22,626 bases of DNA, from positions 1 through 22,626 of the forward strand of contig QNBX01000065.1 of assembly GCA_003644265.1 (NCBI GenBank), written 5' to 3'. The position numbers were made by a program, and so were the translations under genes. Positions within the stretch are counted from its first letter, which is position 1. Each line of letters begins with the position of its first letter. The notes beneath the pieces are model-generated. The model was not told where the DNA came from. It made no database searches and saw only the letters and a list, made by a program, of their open reading frames with translations. Shown piece by piece: positions 8,555-15,935 of this stretch. The DNA comes from Planctomycetota bacterium (GTDB taxonomy: Bacteria; Planctomycetota; B15-G4).

Positions 8555-8590
8555 AGCTCACAGCGCTCACGGCGCTCACGGCGCTCACGG
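8555..8590. repeat. 9-bp tandem array, core CGCTCAC
   Basis: CGCTCACGG is repeated three times without change (8564-8572, 8573-8581, 8582-8590) and is preceded by a degenerate copy, AGCTCACAG. It lies in the divergent intergenic region between the fusion glycosyltransferase and the kinase-like gene. The CGCTCAC core is the same as in the array at 5764, though the unit length differs. Confidence 0.7.
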
Positions 8591-8654
8591 CGTCGCAGCC
8601 TGACGACCCGGCGCGATCGGCAAGCCGTGTGCTGCAGCCGGTACTCGTTGCCCT

Positions 8655-8660
8655 ATGGTG
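8655..8660 (+). promoter_or_regulatory. Candidate -10 element giving a near-leaderless mRNA
   Basis: TATGGT lies 7 bp before the ATG at 8668. If it is a -10 box, transcription would start at or next to that ATG. No clear -35 sequence is seen, so this is weak, but it favours 8668 over the upstream GTG. Confidence 0.25.
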
Positions 8661-8667
8661 GGATGGC

Positions 8668-9393
8668 ATGGACCCCGAACAGGAACCCTCGACCCGACCG
8701 CCTGGTCAGCGCCCGCCGGACCGATCGATGACCACGACCACCCCCTGGGAGATCCCGAGCGTCCAGGCGGGGTATGAGCGCGACTTCCCCAAGGTGGTCG
8801 AGATCCCCACCCGGCTGGTGGTGATCAACACCGTGTCGGGCGGCGGCGGCTCGTCGGTGGGCCGGGAGCTGCAGGAGCGACTGAGCCCACGCTGCGGCGT
8901 CATGCGCAACTTCTCGACGCGCACGCAGCGCGCGGCCGTCGAGGACATGCGCTACATCTTCGGCGACCTGGCCGAGTTCGACGCCCAGGTGTCCGAGAAC
9001 AACGTCATCAGCTTCATCGACTGGCTGCCCAACGGCTGTCGCTACGCCGTGCTGCGCAGCGAGATCGAGCGGCAACGCAGCTTCGACGTCGCCGTGTACG
9101 AGAACACCCACTTCGGCTGGGTGCTCAAATCGCAGGACCCTGAACGGGTCACCAACATCTTCCTGGTGTGCGAGCACGAGCAGAACATCGCCGACCGCCT
9201 ACGCCAGCGCCGCAGCGAGACCATGCCCGAGGTCGTCAGCAGGACGCGCTCCGCCATCGAAGACCAACGCCACGTGCTGGAGCACCGCGCCGAGCTGCTC
9301 GCCAGCGGCAAGCTGGACGCCGTGATCGCGACGGACGAGCTGAGCGTCGATCAGGTCGTCGATGAGGTGCAGCGGGTGCTGGCCAGGAGCTGA
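8668..9393 (+). CDS. Guanylate-kinase-like protein lacking the P-loop lysine
   Basis: A 241-residue protein whose order of motifs follows guanylate kinase. RLVVINTVSGGGGSSVGREL (49-68) occupies the place of the GPSGxGKST P-loop, but glycine replaces the lysine. NFSTRTQRAAVEDMRYIF (81-98) matches the GMP-binding TTRxxRxxExxGxDYxF. SFIDWLPNGCRYAVLRSEIE (115-134) matches the region ending GxxYGTxxxxVE, and NIFLVCEHEQNIADRLRQRR (163-182) matches the LID segment. The missing lysine argues against ordinary ATP-dependent GMP phosphorylation; it could be a nucleotide-binding pseudokinase or use a different phosphate donor. GTG 8629 and ATG 8728 are other possible starts; all keep the core. It is followed 17 bp later by the CapA-like gene, so the two probably form an operon. 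Confidence 0.65.
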   Translation: MDPEQEPSTRPPGQRPPDRSMTTTTPWEIPSVQAGYERDFPKVVEIPTRLVVINTVSGGGGSSVGRELQERLSPRCGVMRNFSTRTQRAAVEDMRYIFGDLAEFDAQVSENNVISFIDWLPNGCRYAVLRSEIERQRSFDVAVYENTHFGWVLKSQDPERVTNIFLVCEHEQNIADRLRQRRSETMPEVVSRTRSAIEDQRHVLEHRAELLASGKLDAVIATDELSVDQVVDEVQRVLARS

Positions 9394-9410
9394 CAGGGCG
9401 GGGAGATTCC

Positions 9411-10676
9411 ATGACCACGGCTCTCTTCAGATCGCTCATCGCGCTGATCGCCGTGGTCGCGGCAGCGGGCGCCTGCGGTCAGCCCGAAGTCGATCGTTCC
9501 ATTGTCACTCTCGGTGAGCCCGATGGGAGCGAGCGCTATCCACTGCAGTACAAGCCGCTCCAGTTCCAGAGGTACTCCCACAAGGGGCGCCGGGGAGAGA
9601 ACGACCTGCCACAGGACTTCTTCGCCCAGCCCTACTCGCTGTCACCGCAACCAGCGCAGGTGCGCCAATGGCGCCTGGTGGCAGCGGGCGACATCATGGC
9701 GCACGCAGACCTGCAGGTGGCTGCCAAGCTGCACCGTGATGACCCTGCTGAGCCCGCGGGCGGCTATGGCTGGATGTTCAAGCAGGTCACGGAGCTCTTC
9801 TCTGGGGCTGACGTTGTCATGGGGAACCTGGAGACACCCGTGTCTCCGCGTGCCCCTCGTTCCGGGTACCCGCGCTTCAACGCGGACCCGTTCATGCTGG
9901 ATGCGCTGAAGCAAGTCGGGTTCGACGTTCTCTTGACTGCCAACAACCACGCGCTCGACCAGGGTGAAGAGGGCGTTCTTGCAACCCAAGAGCAGCTGGA
10001 TCAGCGGGGCCTGCTGCACCTCGGGACCAACCGCCCGGACAGCGACAAGCGCAATCACCTGATGTTGTCAATCGGCGCTGCGCACCCGCTGAGGATCGCG
10101 CTGTTGAACTACACGTTTGTCGTCAATCGCATCCCAGCCGACGATCGGATCTTGCAGTACATTCCGCACGACGTGGATCGCGTCGAGGTGATCGCGCGCG
10201 CCATCAGGGCCGCGAAGGCCCAGGGCGCGGAATGCATCGTCGTGTTCTTGCACTGGGGGCAGGAATATCATGCCAACCCATCCCGACGCCAAAGAGAGCT
10301 GGTCAAGGGCCTGTGTCTCCAGGGGGCGGACCTGATCATCGGAGCGGGGCCGCATGTCATCCAACCAATGGAGCGGCTCTACTCAAGAGAAGGGCAGATG
10401 CTCGAGGCGCATGAAGCGGGCGCCAGGGAGCACTTCGTGGCCTACAGCCTGGGCAACTTCATCTCGCATCAGAGAGGAATGGCCCAATACGGGATGGTCC
10501 TGGAACTCGACATCGCCAAGGCGGCGGAGGGCATCCTTGTCCAGAACGTCGTTCCGCACGTTGTGAAGAGCGTTGCGCAGAAGGAGGAGTTGGTGAGCGG
10601 CGGCGCCGTGAGGAGCCATGACACCTACCATCTGCAGGAAGTGCCGCTCGAGGAGTTTGTTGATTACGTCAAGTAG
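9411..10676 (+). CDS. CapA-like lipoprotein (poly-gamma-glutamate capsule-type metallophosphatase fold)
   Basis: A 421-residue protein of the CapA family, a calcineurin-like phosphoesterase fold linked to capsule (poly-gamma-glutamate) export or anchoring. Metal-site motifs are all present: GDIM (93-96), GNLE (138-141), TANNHALDQG (176-185), FLHWGQEY, GAGPHVIQP and YSLGNFIS. The N-terminus MTTALFRSLIALIAVVAAAG then ACGQ is a lipoprotein-type signal with the candidate lipid-attachment Cys22 (the lipobox AGAC is weak at its first position). GGGGAG about 7 bp before the ATG is a good ribosome-binding site. It lies 17 bp after the kinase-like gene. Base use looks less GC-rich than its neighbours, with more GTT, TTG and GAT codons, hinting at a different origin. 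No CapB/CapC partners are nearby, so poly-gamma-glutamate as the product is not established. Confidence 0.85.
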   Translation: MTTALFRSLIALIAVVAAAGACGQPEVDRSIVTLGEPDGSERYPLQYKPLQFQRYSHKGRRGENDLPQDFFAQPYSLSPQPAQVRQWRLVAAGDIMAHADLQVAAKLHRDDPAEPAGGYGWMFKQVTELFSGADVVMGNLETPVSPRAPRSGYPRFNADPFMLDALKQVGFDVLLTANNHALDQGEEGVLATQEQLDQRGLLHLGTNRPDSDKRNHLMLSIGAAHPLRIALLNYTFVVNRIPADDRILQYIPHDVDRVEVIARAIRAAKAQGAECIVVFLHWGQEYHANPSRRQRELVKGLCLQGADLIIGAGPHVIQPMERLYSREGQMLEAHEAGAREHFVAYSLGNFISHQRGMAQYGMVLELDIAKAAEGILVQNVVPHVVKSVAQKEELVSGGAVRSHDTYHLQEVPLEEFVDYVK

Positions 10677-10758
10677 GAGACCGAGCCCGGCCCAAGCAGT
10701 CGGCCAGATGGAGGTCCGTCCGCTCGACACGCCCGCCTGAGCGGCCCAGCCCGACCCG

Positions 10759-11931
10759 TCAGCTGAACGCCGGGATGCCCGTGACGTCCGCACCCAGGAT
10801 CAGCGTGTGGATGTTGTGCGTGCCCTCGTAGGTGATCACGCTCTCGAGGTTGCACATGTGGCGCATGGACTGGTACTCGCCGGTGATGCCGTTGGCGCCG
10901 AGCATGTCGCGCGCCATGCGGGCGCAGTCGAGCGCCATACGGATGTTGTTGCGCTTGGCGAAGGACACGTGCTGCGGGCGGGCCTTGCCGGCCTGCTTCA
11001 GCTTGCCCAGGCGCCAGCAGACGAGCTGAGCCTTGGTGATCTCGGTCAGCATCTCGGCCAGGTTCTGCTGGATGAGCTGGAAGCCCGCCAGGGGCTTGCC
11101 GAACTGCTCGCGGGCCTTGGTGTACTCCAGTGCCTCGTCGTAGCAGGCCTGCGCTGCGCCGATGCCGCCCCAGGCGATGCCGTAGCGAGCCTGCGTCAGG
11201 CAGCCCAGCGGCCCCTTGAGCCCCTTGATGTTGGGCAGGCGGTTGGCCTCCGGCACGCGCACGTCCTCGAACACCAGCTCGCTGGTGACGGACGCGCGCA
11301 GGCTGTACTTGCGCTTCTGCTCGGGCGCGCTGAAGCCGTCCATGCCGCGCTCGACCAGGAAGCCCATGATGCCGTCGTCGGTGCGCGCCCAGACCACGGC
11401 CACGTCCGCGATGGTGCCGTTGGTGATCCACATCTTGGCGCCGTTGAGCACCCAGTGGTCGCCGTCCTTCACGGCCTTGGTGGACATGCCAGCGGGATCG
11501 GAGCCGTGGTCGGGCTCGGTCAGGCCGAAACAGCCCACCAGCTCGCCCTTGGCCATGCCGGGCAGCCAACGCGCGCGCTGCTCCTCGCTGCCGTAGGCAA
11601 AGATGGGCCACATGGCCAGGCTGCCCTGCACGCTCACGAACGAGCGCAGCCCGGAGTCACCGCGCTCCAGCTCCTGACAGATCAGCCCGTAGGCGATGGG
11701 CCCCAGCCCCGCGCAGCCGTATTTCTCCGGCAGGTTGGCGCCGAGCATGCCCAGCTCGCCCACCTGACCGATGAGGTGCCGCGGGAACTCGGCCTTCTCG
11801 TAGGCGTCCTCGATGAGCGGCATGACCTGGGCCGTGACGTAGTCACGCGTCATGTCACGCACCATGAGCTCATCCTCGGTGAGGAGGTCGTCCATGTCGA
11901 AGTAGTCGACACCCTTGAACGGCTTGACCAT
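10759..11931 (-). CDS. gcdH: Glutaryl-CoA dehydrogenase (acyl-CoA dehydrogenase family)
   Basis: A 390-residue FAD enzyme that oxidises and decarboxylates glutaryl-CoA to crotonyl-CoA in lysine/tryptophan breakdown. Diagnostic segments match the glutaryl-CoA branch closely: GDSGLRSFVSVQGSLAMWPI, YGSEEQRARWLPGMAKGELV, GCFGLTEPDHGSDPAGM (FAD-binding), WVLNGAKMWITNG, ARYGIAWGGIGAAQACYDEA, QLIQQNLAEMLTEIT and RDMLGANGITGEY. Glu369 in TYEGTHNIHTLILG is the catalytic base at the position used by GCDH; the usual Asp two residues on is Asn here. Length is normal for the mature enzyme. The start at 11931 gives MVKPFKGVDYFDMDDLLTED, a standard N-terminus. It converges with the CapA-like gene and diverges from the EI24-like gene; neither suggests an operon. 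Confidence 0.92.
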   Translation of the reverse strand: MVKPFKGVDYFDMDDLLTEDELMVRDMTRDYVTAQVMPLIEDAYEKAEFPRHLIGQVGELGMLGANLPEKYGCAGLGPIAYGLICQELERGDSGLRSFVSVQGSLAMWPIFAYGSEEQRARWLPGMAKGELVGCFGLTEPDHGSDPAGMSTKAVKDGDHWVLNGAKMWITNGTIADVAVVWARTDDGIMGFLVERGMDGFSAPEQKRKYSLRASVTSELVFEDVRVPEANRLPNIKGLKGPLGCLTQARYGIAWGGIGAAQACYDEALEYTKAREQFGKPLAGFQLIQQNLAEMLTEITKAQLVCWRLGKLKQAGKARPQHVSFAKRNNIRMALDCARMARDMLGANGITGEYQSMRHMCNLESVITYEGTHNIHTLILGADVTGIPAFS

Positions 11932-12190
11932 AGATCCGGTCTCGGAGAGGCGCGGGCACCCGTGGGGGCGCTTGGGGCGGGGGGAAAAGTTCCATACCGT
12001 ACCATCCCGCCAAGACCGCTCTGCCGCGCTCAGCCGACCCGTCAGGCCGCTGCGGCGAGGCGCCGCTGCCCCAGCGCCCGACCGGCGCTGCCTTCACTGC
12101 CCGACTGCCGGAACCCGCAGCGCACGACCACCGCCGCCCGCAGCGCCCGATCACCACAGCCGCCCCCTCCCCCCACCACAGGAGACCCCG

Positions 12191-13084
12191 ATGAGCGCCC
12201 TCGACGAGACCCCGCCGAGCGGCCGGCGCGTCGCCGAGGACACCGGCCACGGCGCCGTGCGCTGCTGGTCCTGCGGCGCGGCCATCGGCGAGGCCTGGCC
12301 CTGCCCGCGCTGCGCCGCCAGCGGCCTGCCGCGCGAGGCCCTGGGCGGCGTGGGCGGCTTCGTCGCGCACCTCGGCAAGGGCGCCGCCGCCCCCTTCCGC
12401 GGCCTGGGCTACCTGGGCAAGCACCCCGAACTGACGGTCTGGATCGTGATCCCCGTGATCCTCAACAGCTTCCTCTCCGTGGGCATCGCCTGGCTGCTGA
12501 TCCACAACCTGGGCGACTGGCTGCCCGACTGGCTGGGCAACGCCGAGGAACCCTGGCCGGTCTGGATCGACTGGGCCCGCAGCGCCCTGGGCTGGCTGGT
12601 CGAGCTCGTCATCTGGGGCCTCTCGCTGCTGGCCGCCGCCGTGATGACCCTGGCCCTCTCCGGCGTGGTCAACTCGCCCTTCTACGACCTGCTCAGCGAG
12701 AAGGTCGAGGCGGCGCACTTCGGCAGCACAGACCCCGGCCGCCCGCTGGCCGCGTTCCTGGGCGACATCCTGCGCTCGCTGCGCGCCAGCCTGTCACTGC
12801 TGGTGCGCTACCTGGCGGTCATGAGCGTGCTGCTGCTGCTGAGCTTCACCGTGGTGGGCGCGCCGCTGCTGCTGGCCGCGGGCTTCTACTACGGCGGCCT
12901 GGCGCAGATCGACCTGATCATGGCGCGCAAGCTCTACCCCGGGAGCAAGCGCGGCGCCTGGGCGCGGCGTCACTTCCCGCTGCTGCTGGGCCTCGGCATC
13001 CCGGTGAGCATGCTCCCGCTGCTGATGCCGTTCGGCGTCATCGGCGCCACGCTGGCGTGGCTGGAGGAGCCGGACAAGCGCTGA
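12191..13084 (+). CDS. EI24/CysZ-like membrane protein with N-terminal zinc ribbon
   Basis: A 297-residue integral membrane protein. Residues 25-41 form a zinc-ribbon-like element (Cys25, Cys28, Cys38, Cys41 in CWSCGAAIGEAWPCPRC). Residues from about 60 onward match the EI24/CysZ domain: hydrophobic helices at about 81-106, 134-160, 200-238 (long, probably two) and 262-291, with the family signature NSPFYDLLSEKVEA (161-174) after the second helix. CysZ members transport sulfate; many EI24-like proteins have no proven substrate, so transport is only inferred. AGGAG 7 bp before the ATG is a strong ribosome-binding site. Sulfate import would fit the sulfotransferase in this window, but the distance and the zinc ribbon make that link speculative. 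The 259-bp region upstream (11932-12190) shows only a short stem, GCGGCG/CGCCGC at 12052-12066, and no further gene. Confidence 0.8.
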   Translation: MSALDETPPSGRRVAEDTGHGAVRCWSCGAAIGEAWPCPRCAASGLPREALGGVGGFVAHLGKGAAAPFRGLGYLGKHPELTVWIVIPVILNSFLSVGIAWLLIHNLGDWLPDWLGNAEEPWPVWIDWARSALGWLVELVIWGLSLLAAAVMTLALSGVVNSPFYDLLSEKVEAAHFGSTDPGRPLAAFLGDILRSLRASLSLLVRYLAVMSVLLLLSFTVVGAPLLLAAGFYYGGLAQIDLIMARKLYPGSKRGAWARRHFPLLLGLGIPVSMLPLLMPFGVIGATLAWLEEPDKR

Positions 13085-13146
13085 GGGGGCGTCGCGTACC
13101 AAGAGACGTCTGCGCCTCGTTCCTGTGCTCGCGGCGGCCCCGCCGG

Positions 13147-13152
13147 TAGGAT
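13147..13152 (+). promoter_or_regulatory. Candidate -10 element close to the metG start
   Basis: TAGGAT lies 10 bp before the metG ATG. Transcription from it would begin only about 3 bases before the start codon, giving a near-leaderless message. No Shine-Dalgarno is visible before this ATG, which agrees. No clear -35 box is seen. Confidence 0.3.
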
Positions 13153-13162
13153 CGCCGCTCCC

Positions 13163-15040
13163 ATGCCGACCTCACCGCACTCCCCCGACCTGCGCCCGCT
13201 GATGATCACGTCGGCCCTGCCCTACGCCAACGGGCCGATCCACTTCGGGCACATCGCCGGGGCCTACCTGCCGGCGGACGTGTATGCGCGCTTCCAGCGC
13301 ATGCTGGGCGCGGACGTGGCCTTCATCTGCGGCACGGACGAACACGGCGTCTCGATCACGGTCAAGGCCGAGGCCGAGGGCGTGCCCTACCGCGAGTACG
13401 TGGCGCGCTGGCACAACGAGATCAGCGCGTTCTTCAGCCTGTTCGACATCGCCTTCGACCACTTCTCGCGCACCAGCAACGAGGACCCGCACTACGCCCT
13501 GTCGCAGGAAGTGTTCCTGCGCCTGCTGCGCGCGGGCAACGTGGCGCCGCGCGACGAGCAGCAGCACTACTGCACCGACTGCGAGCGCTTCCTGCCCGAC
13601 CGCTACGTGGAGGGCACCTGCTACCTGTGCGGCGCGGCGGCCCGCGGCGACGAGTGCAAGGGCTGCGGCTCCTGGCTGGAGGCCATCAAGCTGGTGGACC
13701 CGCGCTGCGCCACCTGCGGCCACACGCCCGAGGTGCGCGACACGGTGCAGTTCGAGCTGGACCTGTCGCCCATCTCGTCTCCCGAGCGCGACACGCTGGT
13801 GGCTGCCTACGGCGAGGCCTTTGCCGACTGGCTGCCCGCGTTCCGCAGAGTGCTCAAGACCAACGTGCGCACCATGGCCTTCGACAAGCTGATCGAGGGC
13901 GAGGGGCTGCGGCCGCGGCCCATCACGCGCGACCTGCGCTGGGGCGTGCCCGTGCCCGCCGTCGACCTCGACGGCCAGCCCGTGCCCGACCACGAGGGCA
14001 AGGTGCTCTACGTCTGGTTCGACGCACCCATCGGCTACGTCTCCGCCACCATCGAGTGGGCGCGCGAGCACCTGGCCGACGGCGACGCCTGGCGCCGCTG
14101 GTGGATCACCGCCAAAGACACGCCGACGGGCAGCGGCCCGCGCCTGGTGCACTTCCTCGGCAAGGACAACATCCCCTTCCACTGCATCGTGTTCCCGGCC
14201 ATGCAGGCGGGGCAGGCCGAAGCCCGCCCGGACGAGACGCCCATGGGTCCGCGTCATGGCGAGCGCTGGGTGCTGCCCGAGAACGTGCCCGCCAACGAGT
14301 TCTACAACCTGGAGGGGCGCAAGTTCTCCACCAGCGACAACTGGATGCTGGGCGCCGAGCACATGTTCGAGGTGTTCGGCATCGACGCCCTGCGCTGGTA
14401 CGTGATCGTGTCCATGCCCGAGACCGCCGACAGCAACTTCCTTCTGGATGAGCTGCAGGCGCGGGTCAACTCAGAGCTGGCTGACACCATCGGCAACTAC
14501 GCCAGCCGCGTGCTCAAGTTCAACGCCAAGCAGCACGCTGGCGTGGTACCCGAGGTGGACGCCGGCCACGAGCTGGCCGCGGACCTCGCCGCCGTGTCCA
14601 AGGCCTGCGAACACGCCGTCAGCCAGGTGGCCGAGTTGCTCGGCGGCCAGCAGTTCCGGCGCGCGGCCGCCGCCGCCGTCGACCTGGCGCGCTTCGGCAA
14701 CAAGCTGTTTGACGAGCGCGCGCCCTGGAAGCTCAAGAAGACCGACGAGGTCGGCTGCCGCGCGGCACTGCACGCCAACCTGCAGGTGCTGGCCACGCTC
14801 AGCATGGTGCTGACGCCCTTCGTGCCCGTGGCCGCCGGCCGCCTACGCGAGATGCTGGCCTTGCCCGCCATCGACACCGGCGCGCGCCCCGGCGCCGCAG
14901 CCCACGCCGCGAGCTGGCGCGTCGAGACGCTCCTTGCCGGTCACGCCCTGGGCGAACCCGGCATCCTGTTCGCCAAGATCGACGACGACACCATCGCCGC
15001 CGAGAAGGCCCGGCTGGGAGCGGCGCCCGGCAACGCCTGA
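13163..15040 (+). CDS. metG: Methionyl-tRNA synthetase
   Basis: A 625-residue class I aminoacyl-tRNA synthetase that charges tRNA-Met in the cytoplasm. The ATP-binding HIGH motif is HFGH (27-30) in ALPYANGPIHFGHIAGAYLP. A two-knuckle zinc insert follows with four CxxC pairs (Cys137/140, 153/156, 165/168, 182/185). YVWFDAPIGYVSATIEW (283-299) and HFLGKDNIPFHCIVFPAMQ (330-348) build the methionine and adenylate site. The KMSKS loop is KFSTS (387-391), a variant known in the archaeal/eukaryotic/Bacteroidetes-like type, so the second lysine is absent. An anticodon-binding helical domain ends the protein; the optional C-terminal EMAP/Trbp111-type tRNA-binding domain is missing. The N-terminus MPTSPHSPDLRPLMITSALP is short before the first strand, which supports this start. 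Confidence 0.96.
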   Translation: MPTSPHSPDLRPLMITSALPYANGPIHFGHIAGAYLPADVYARFQRMLGADVAFICGTDEHGVSITVKAEAEGVPYREYVARWHNEISAFFSLFDIAFDHFSRTSNEDPHYALSQEVFLRLLRAGNVAPRDEQQHYCTDCERFLPDRYVEGTCYLCGAAARGDECKGCGSWLEAIKLVDPRCATCGHTPEVRDTVQFELDLSPISSPERDTLVAAYGEAFADWLPAFRRVLKTNVRTMAFDKLIEGEGLRPRPITRDLRWGVPVPAVDLDGQPVPDHEGKVLYVWFDAPIGYVSATIEWAREHLADGDAWRRWWITAKDTPTGSGPRLVHFLGKDNIPFHCIVFPAMQAGQAEARPDETPMGPRHGERWVLPENVPANEFYNLEGRKFSTSDNWMLGAEHMFEVFGIDALRWYVIVSMPETADSNFLLDELQARVNSELADTIGNYASRVLKFNAKQHAGVVPEVDAGHELAADLAAVSKACEHAVSQVAELLGGQQFRRAAAAAVDLARFGNKLFDERAPWKLKKTDEVGCRAALHANLQVLATLSMVLTPFVPVAAGRLREMLALPAIDTGARPGAAAHAASWRVETLLAGHALGEPGILFAKIDDDTIAAEKARLGAAPGNA

Positions 15041-15094
15041 GCCCACGACAGGGCCAGCGAGCCCGTCGCGTCCCGCACTCAAGAACCACCGAGG

Positions 15095-15144
15095 CCGGAC
15101 AGCGGGTCCGGACAAGAGTCCAGGCCGGCGCGCCTCGCGCCGGC
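15095..15144 (+). terminator. Two stem-loops after metG, probable transcription end
   Basis: CCGGAC (15095-15100) pairs with GTCCGG (15106-15111), and 12 bp later GCCGGCGCG (15124-15132) pairs perfectly with CGCGCCGGC (15136-15144) around a CCT loop. The second is a very stable 9-bp GC stem. They sit 55-105 bp after the metG stop. No T tract follows, so termination would have to be of the high-GC, tract-less kind or Rho-aided. Confidence 0.5.
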
Positions 15145-15237
15145 GTGCGGTGCAGCAGCGGGCAGCGCGCGTACGCAGCGCGGAGGAGTGACAGGACGCC
15201 GCCATCCATCCCGTCCTGAGCCGCCCCGCCGAGGCCT

Positions 15238-15258
15238 GAGACGCGCCCCTCGCGTCTC
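15238..15258. promoter_or_regulatory. Perfect 8-bp palindrome next to the sigma-gene promoter
   Basis: GAGACGCG (15238-15245) and CGCGTCTC (15251-15258) are perfect inverted repeats around a CCCCT loop. They end 16 bp before the TATACT -10 box, so they cover the -35 zone. This is the position of an operator. It could equally be the last of the stem-loops following metG. Confidence 0.45.
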
Positions 15259-15274
15259 GCAGGGCGGCCGTGGC

Positions 15275-15280
15275 TATACT
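15275..15280 (+). promoter_or_regulatory. -10 box (TATACT) for the sigma factor operon
   Basis: TATACT is one base from the housekeeping consensus TATAAT and stands out in very GC-rich DNA. The sigma gene starts 36 bp downstream. The -35 region has no consensus box and overlaps the palindrome at 15238-15258, which suggests regulated transcription. A further small palindrome, ACCCC-T-GGGGT, lies in the leader at 15294-15304. Confidence 0.5.
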
Positions 15281-15315
15281 CGCCGCCCCCCGAACCCCTG
15301 GGGTATCTACCCTAT

Positions 15316-15903
15316 ATGGCTGCCACGCAGACCGAGCTCACGCAGCTCTGCCAGACGCTCCTGGAGGACATCCGGACTCAGGCCTCGGGTGCCTGGGAAC
15401 GCATGCTCGACGAGTTCGGCCCCATGGTGCTGGCAGCGGCGCACCGCACGGGGCTGCGGGGAGCGGACGCCGAAGACGTGTTCCAGTCCACCTGGATGGC
15501 GCTGCACCGCTCCGTGGCCCGCATCCGCGAGCCGGCCGCCCTGGCCGCGTGGGTGGCCGTCACCGCGCGCCGCGAGGCCATCCGCGTGTGGACGCGGCGC
15601 CCGACCACCATCGACCCCGACAGCATCGCGGAGCAGGATCAGCCTGAGCAGAACGAGCCCGAGCCGCTCGACACCCTGGCCAGCCTCGAGCTGCGCGGAC
15701 AGGTCCACGATGGCCTCGAGATGCTGGACGTGCGCTGCCGCGAGCTGCTGGTGAAGCTCTTCTTCTCGCCGGAGTCGCCCAGCTACAACGACATCTCGGC
15801 AGCCCTGGGCATGAGAGTGGGCTCCGTCGGCCCCACGCGCCTGCGCTGCCTGGCCAAGCTGGCCACCATCCTGGAGCGCCTGCGGCTGGAGGGCCCCGGG
15901 TGA
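15316..15903 (+). CDS. ECF-type RNA polymerase sigma factor
   Basis: A 195-residue sigma70-family protein with only regions 2 and 4, as in ECF factors. Region 2 spans about residues 25-95: AWERMLDEFGPMVLAAAHRT, DAEDVFQSTWMALHRSVARI and AALAAWVAVTARREAIRVWT, the last containing the -10 recognition helix. An acidic linker rich in Glu/Gln (about 100-118) joins it to region 4 (about 125-190): LDVRCRELLVKLFFSPESPS then YNDISAALGMRVGSVGPTRL, the -35-binding helix-turn-helix. It would direct RNA polymerase to a specific regulon. It starts an operon: the anti-sigma-like gene follows after 115 bp, then TPR-CHAT and subtilase genes with almost no gaps. The ATG at 15316 lies 36 bp past a TATACT box. No separate membrane anti-sigma factor is seen. 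Confidence 0.92.
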   Translation: MAATQTELTQLCQTLLEDIRTQASGAWERMLDEFGPMVLAAAHRTGLRGADAEDVFQSTWMALHRSVARIREPAALAAWVAVTARREAIRVWTRRPTTIDPDSIAEQDQPEQNEPEPLDTLASLELRGQVHDGLEMLDVRCRELLVKLFFSPESPSYNDISAALGMRVGSVGPTRLRCLAKLATILERLRLEGPG

Positions 15904-15911
15904 TTGTTTCC

Positions 15912-15935
15912 GGATTTCGTGTCAGATTTGGCGTA
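15912..15935 (+). promoter_or_regulatory. Possible ECF-type promoter between sigma and anti-sigma-like genes
   Basis: In an AT-richer 115-bp gap, GGATT (15912-15916) and CGTA (15932-15935) are 15 bp apart, the spacing and rough shape of an ECF -35/-10 pair. If used by the preceding sigma factor, it would give positive feedback on the downstream three genes. The match is weak and untested. Confidence 0.2.

Noticed and set aside
10807..13149. A 780-codon plus-strand open frame opposite glutaryl-CoA dehydrogenase and overlapping the EI24-like gene
   Set aside because: It runs antisense to a clear acyl-CoA dehydrogenase and out of frame with the EI24-like gene; its translation is low-complexity.
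13172..14362. A 396-codon minus-strand open frame inside metG
   Set aside because: It is antisense to conserved synthetase motifs and reads as Val/Ala/Gly/His-rich sequence without any recognisable domain.
15124..15144. Classical intrinsic terminator with a T tract
   Set aside because: The stem is strong but no run of T follows on either strand, so it is listed only as a probable tract-less terminator.
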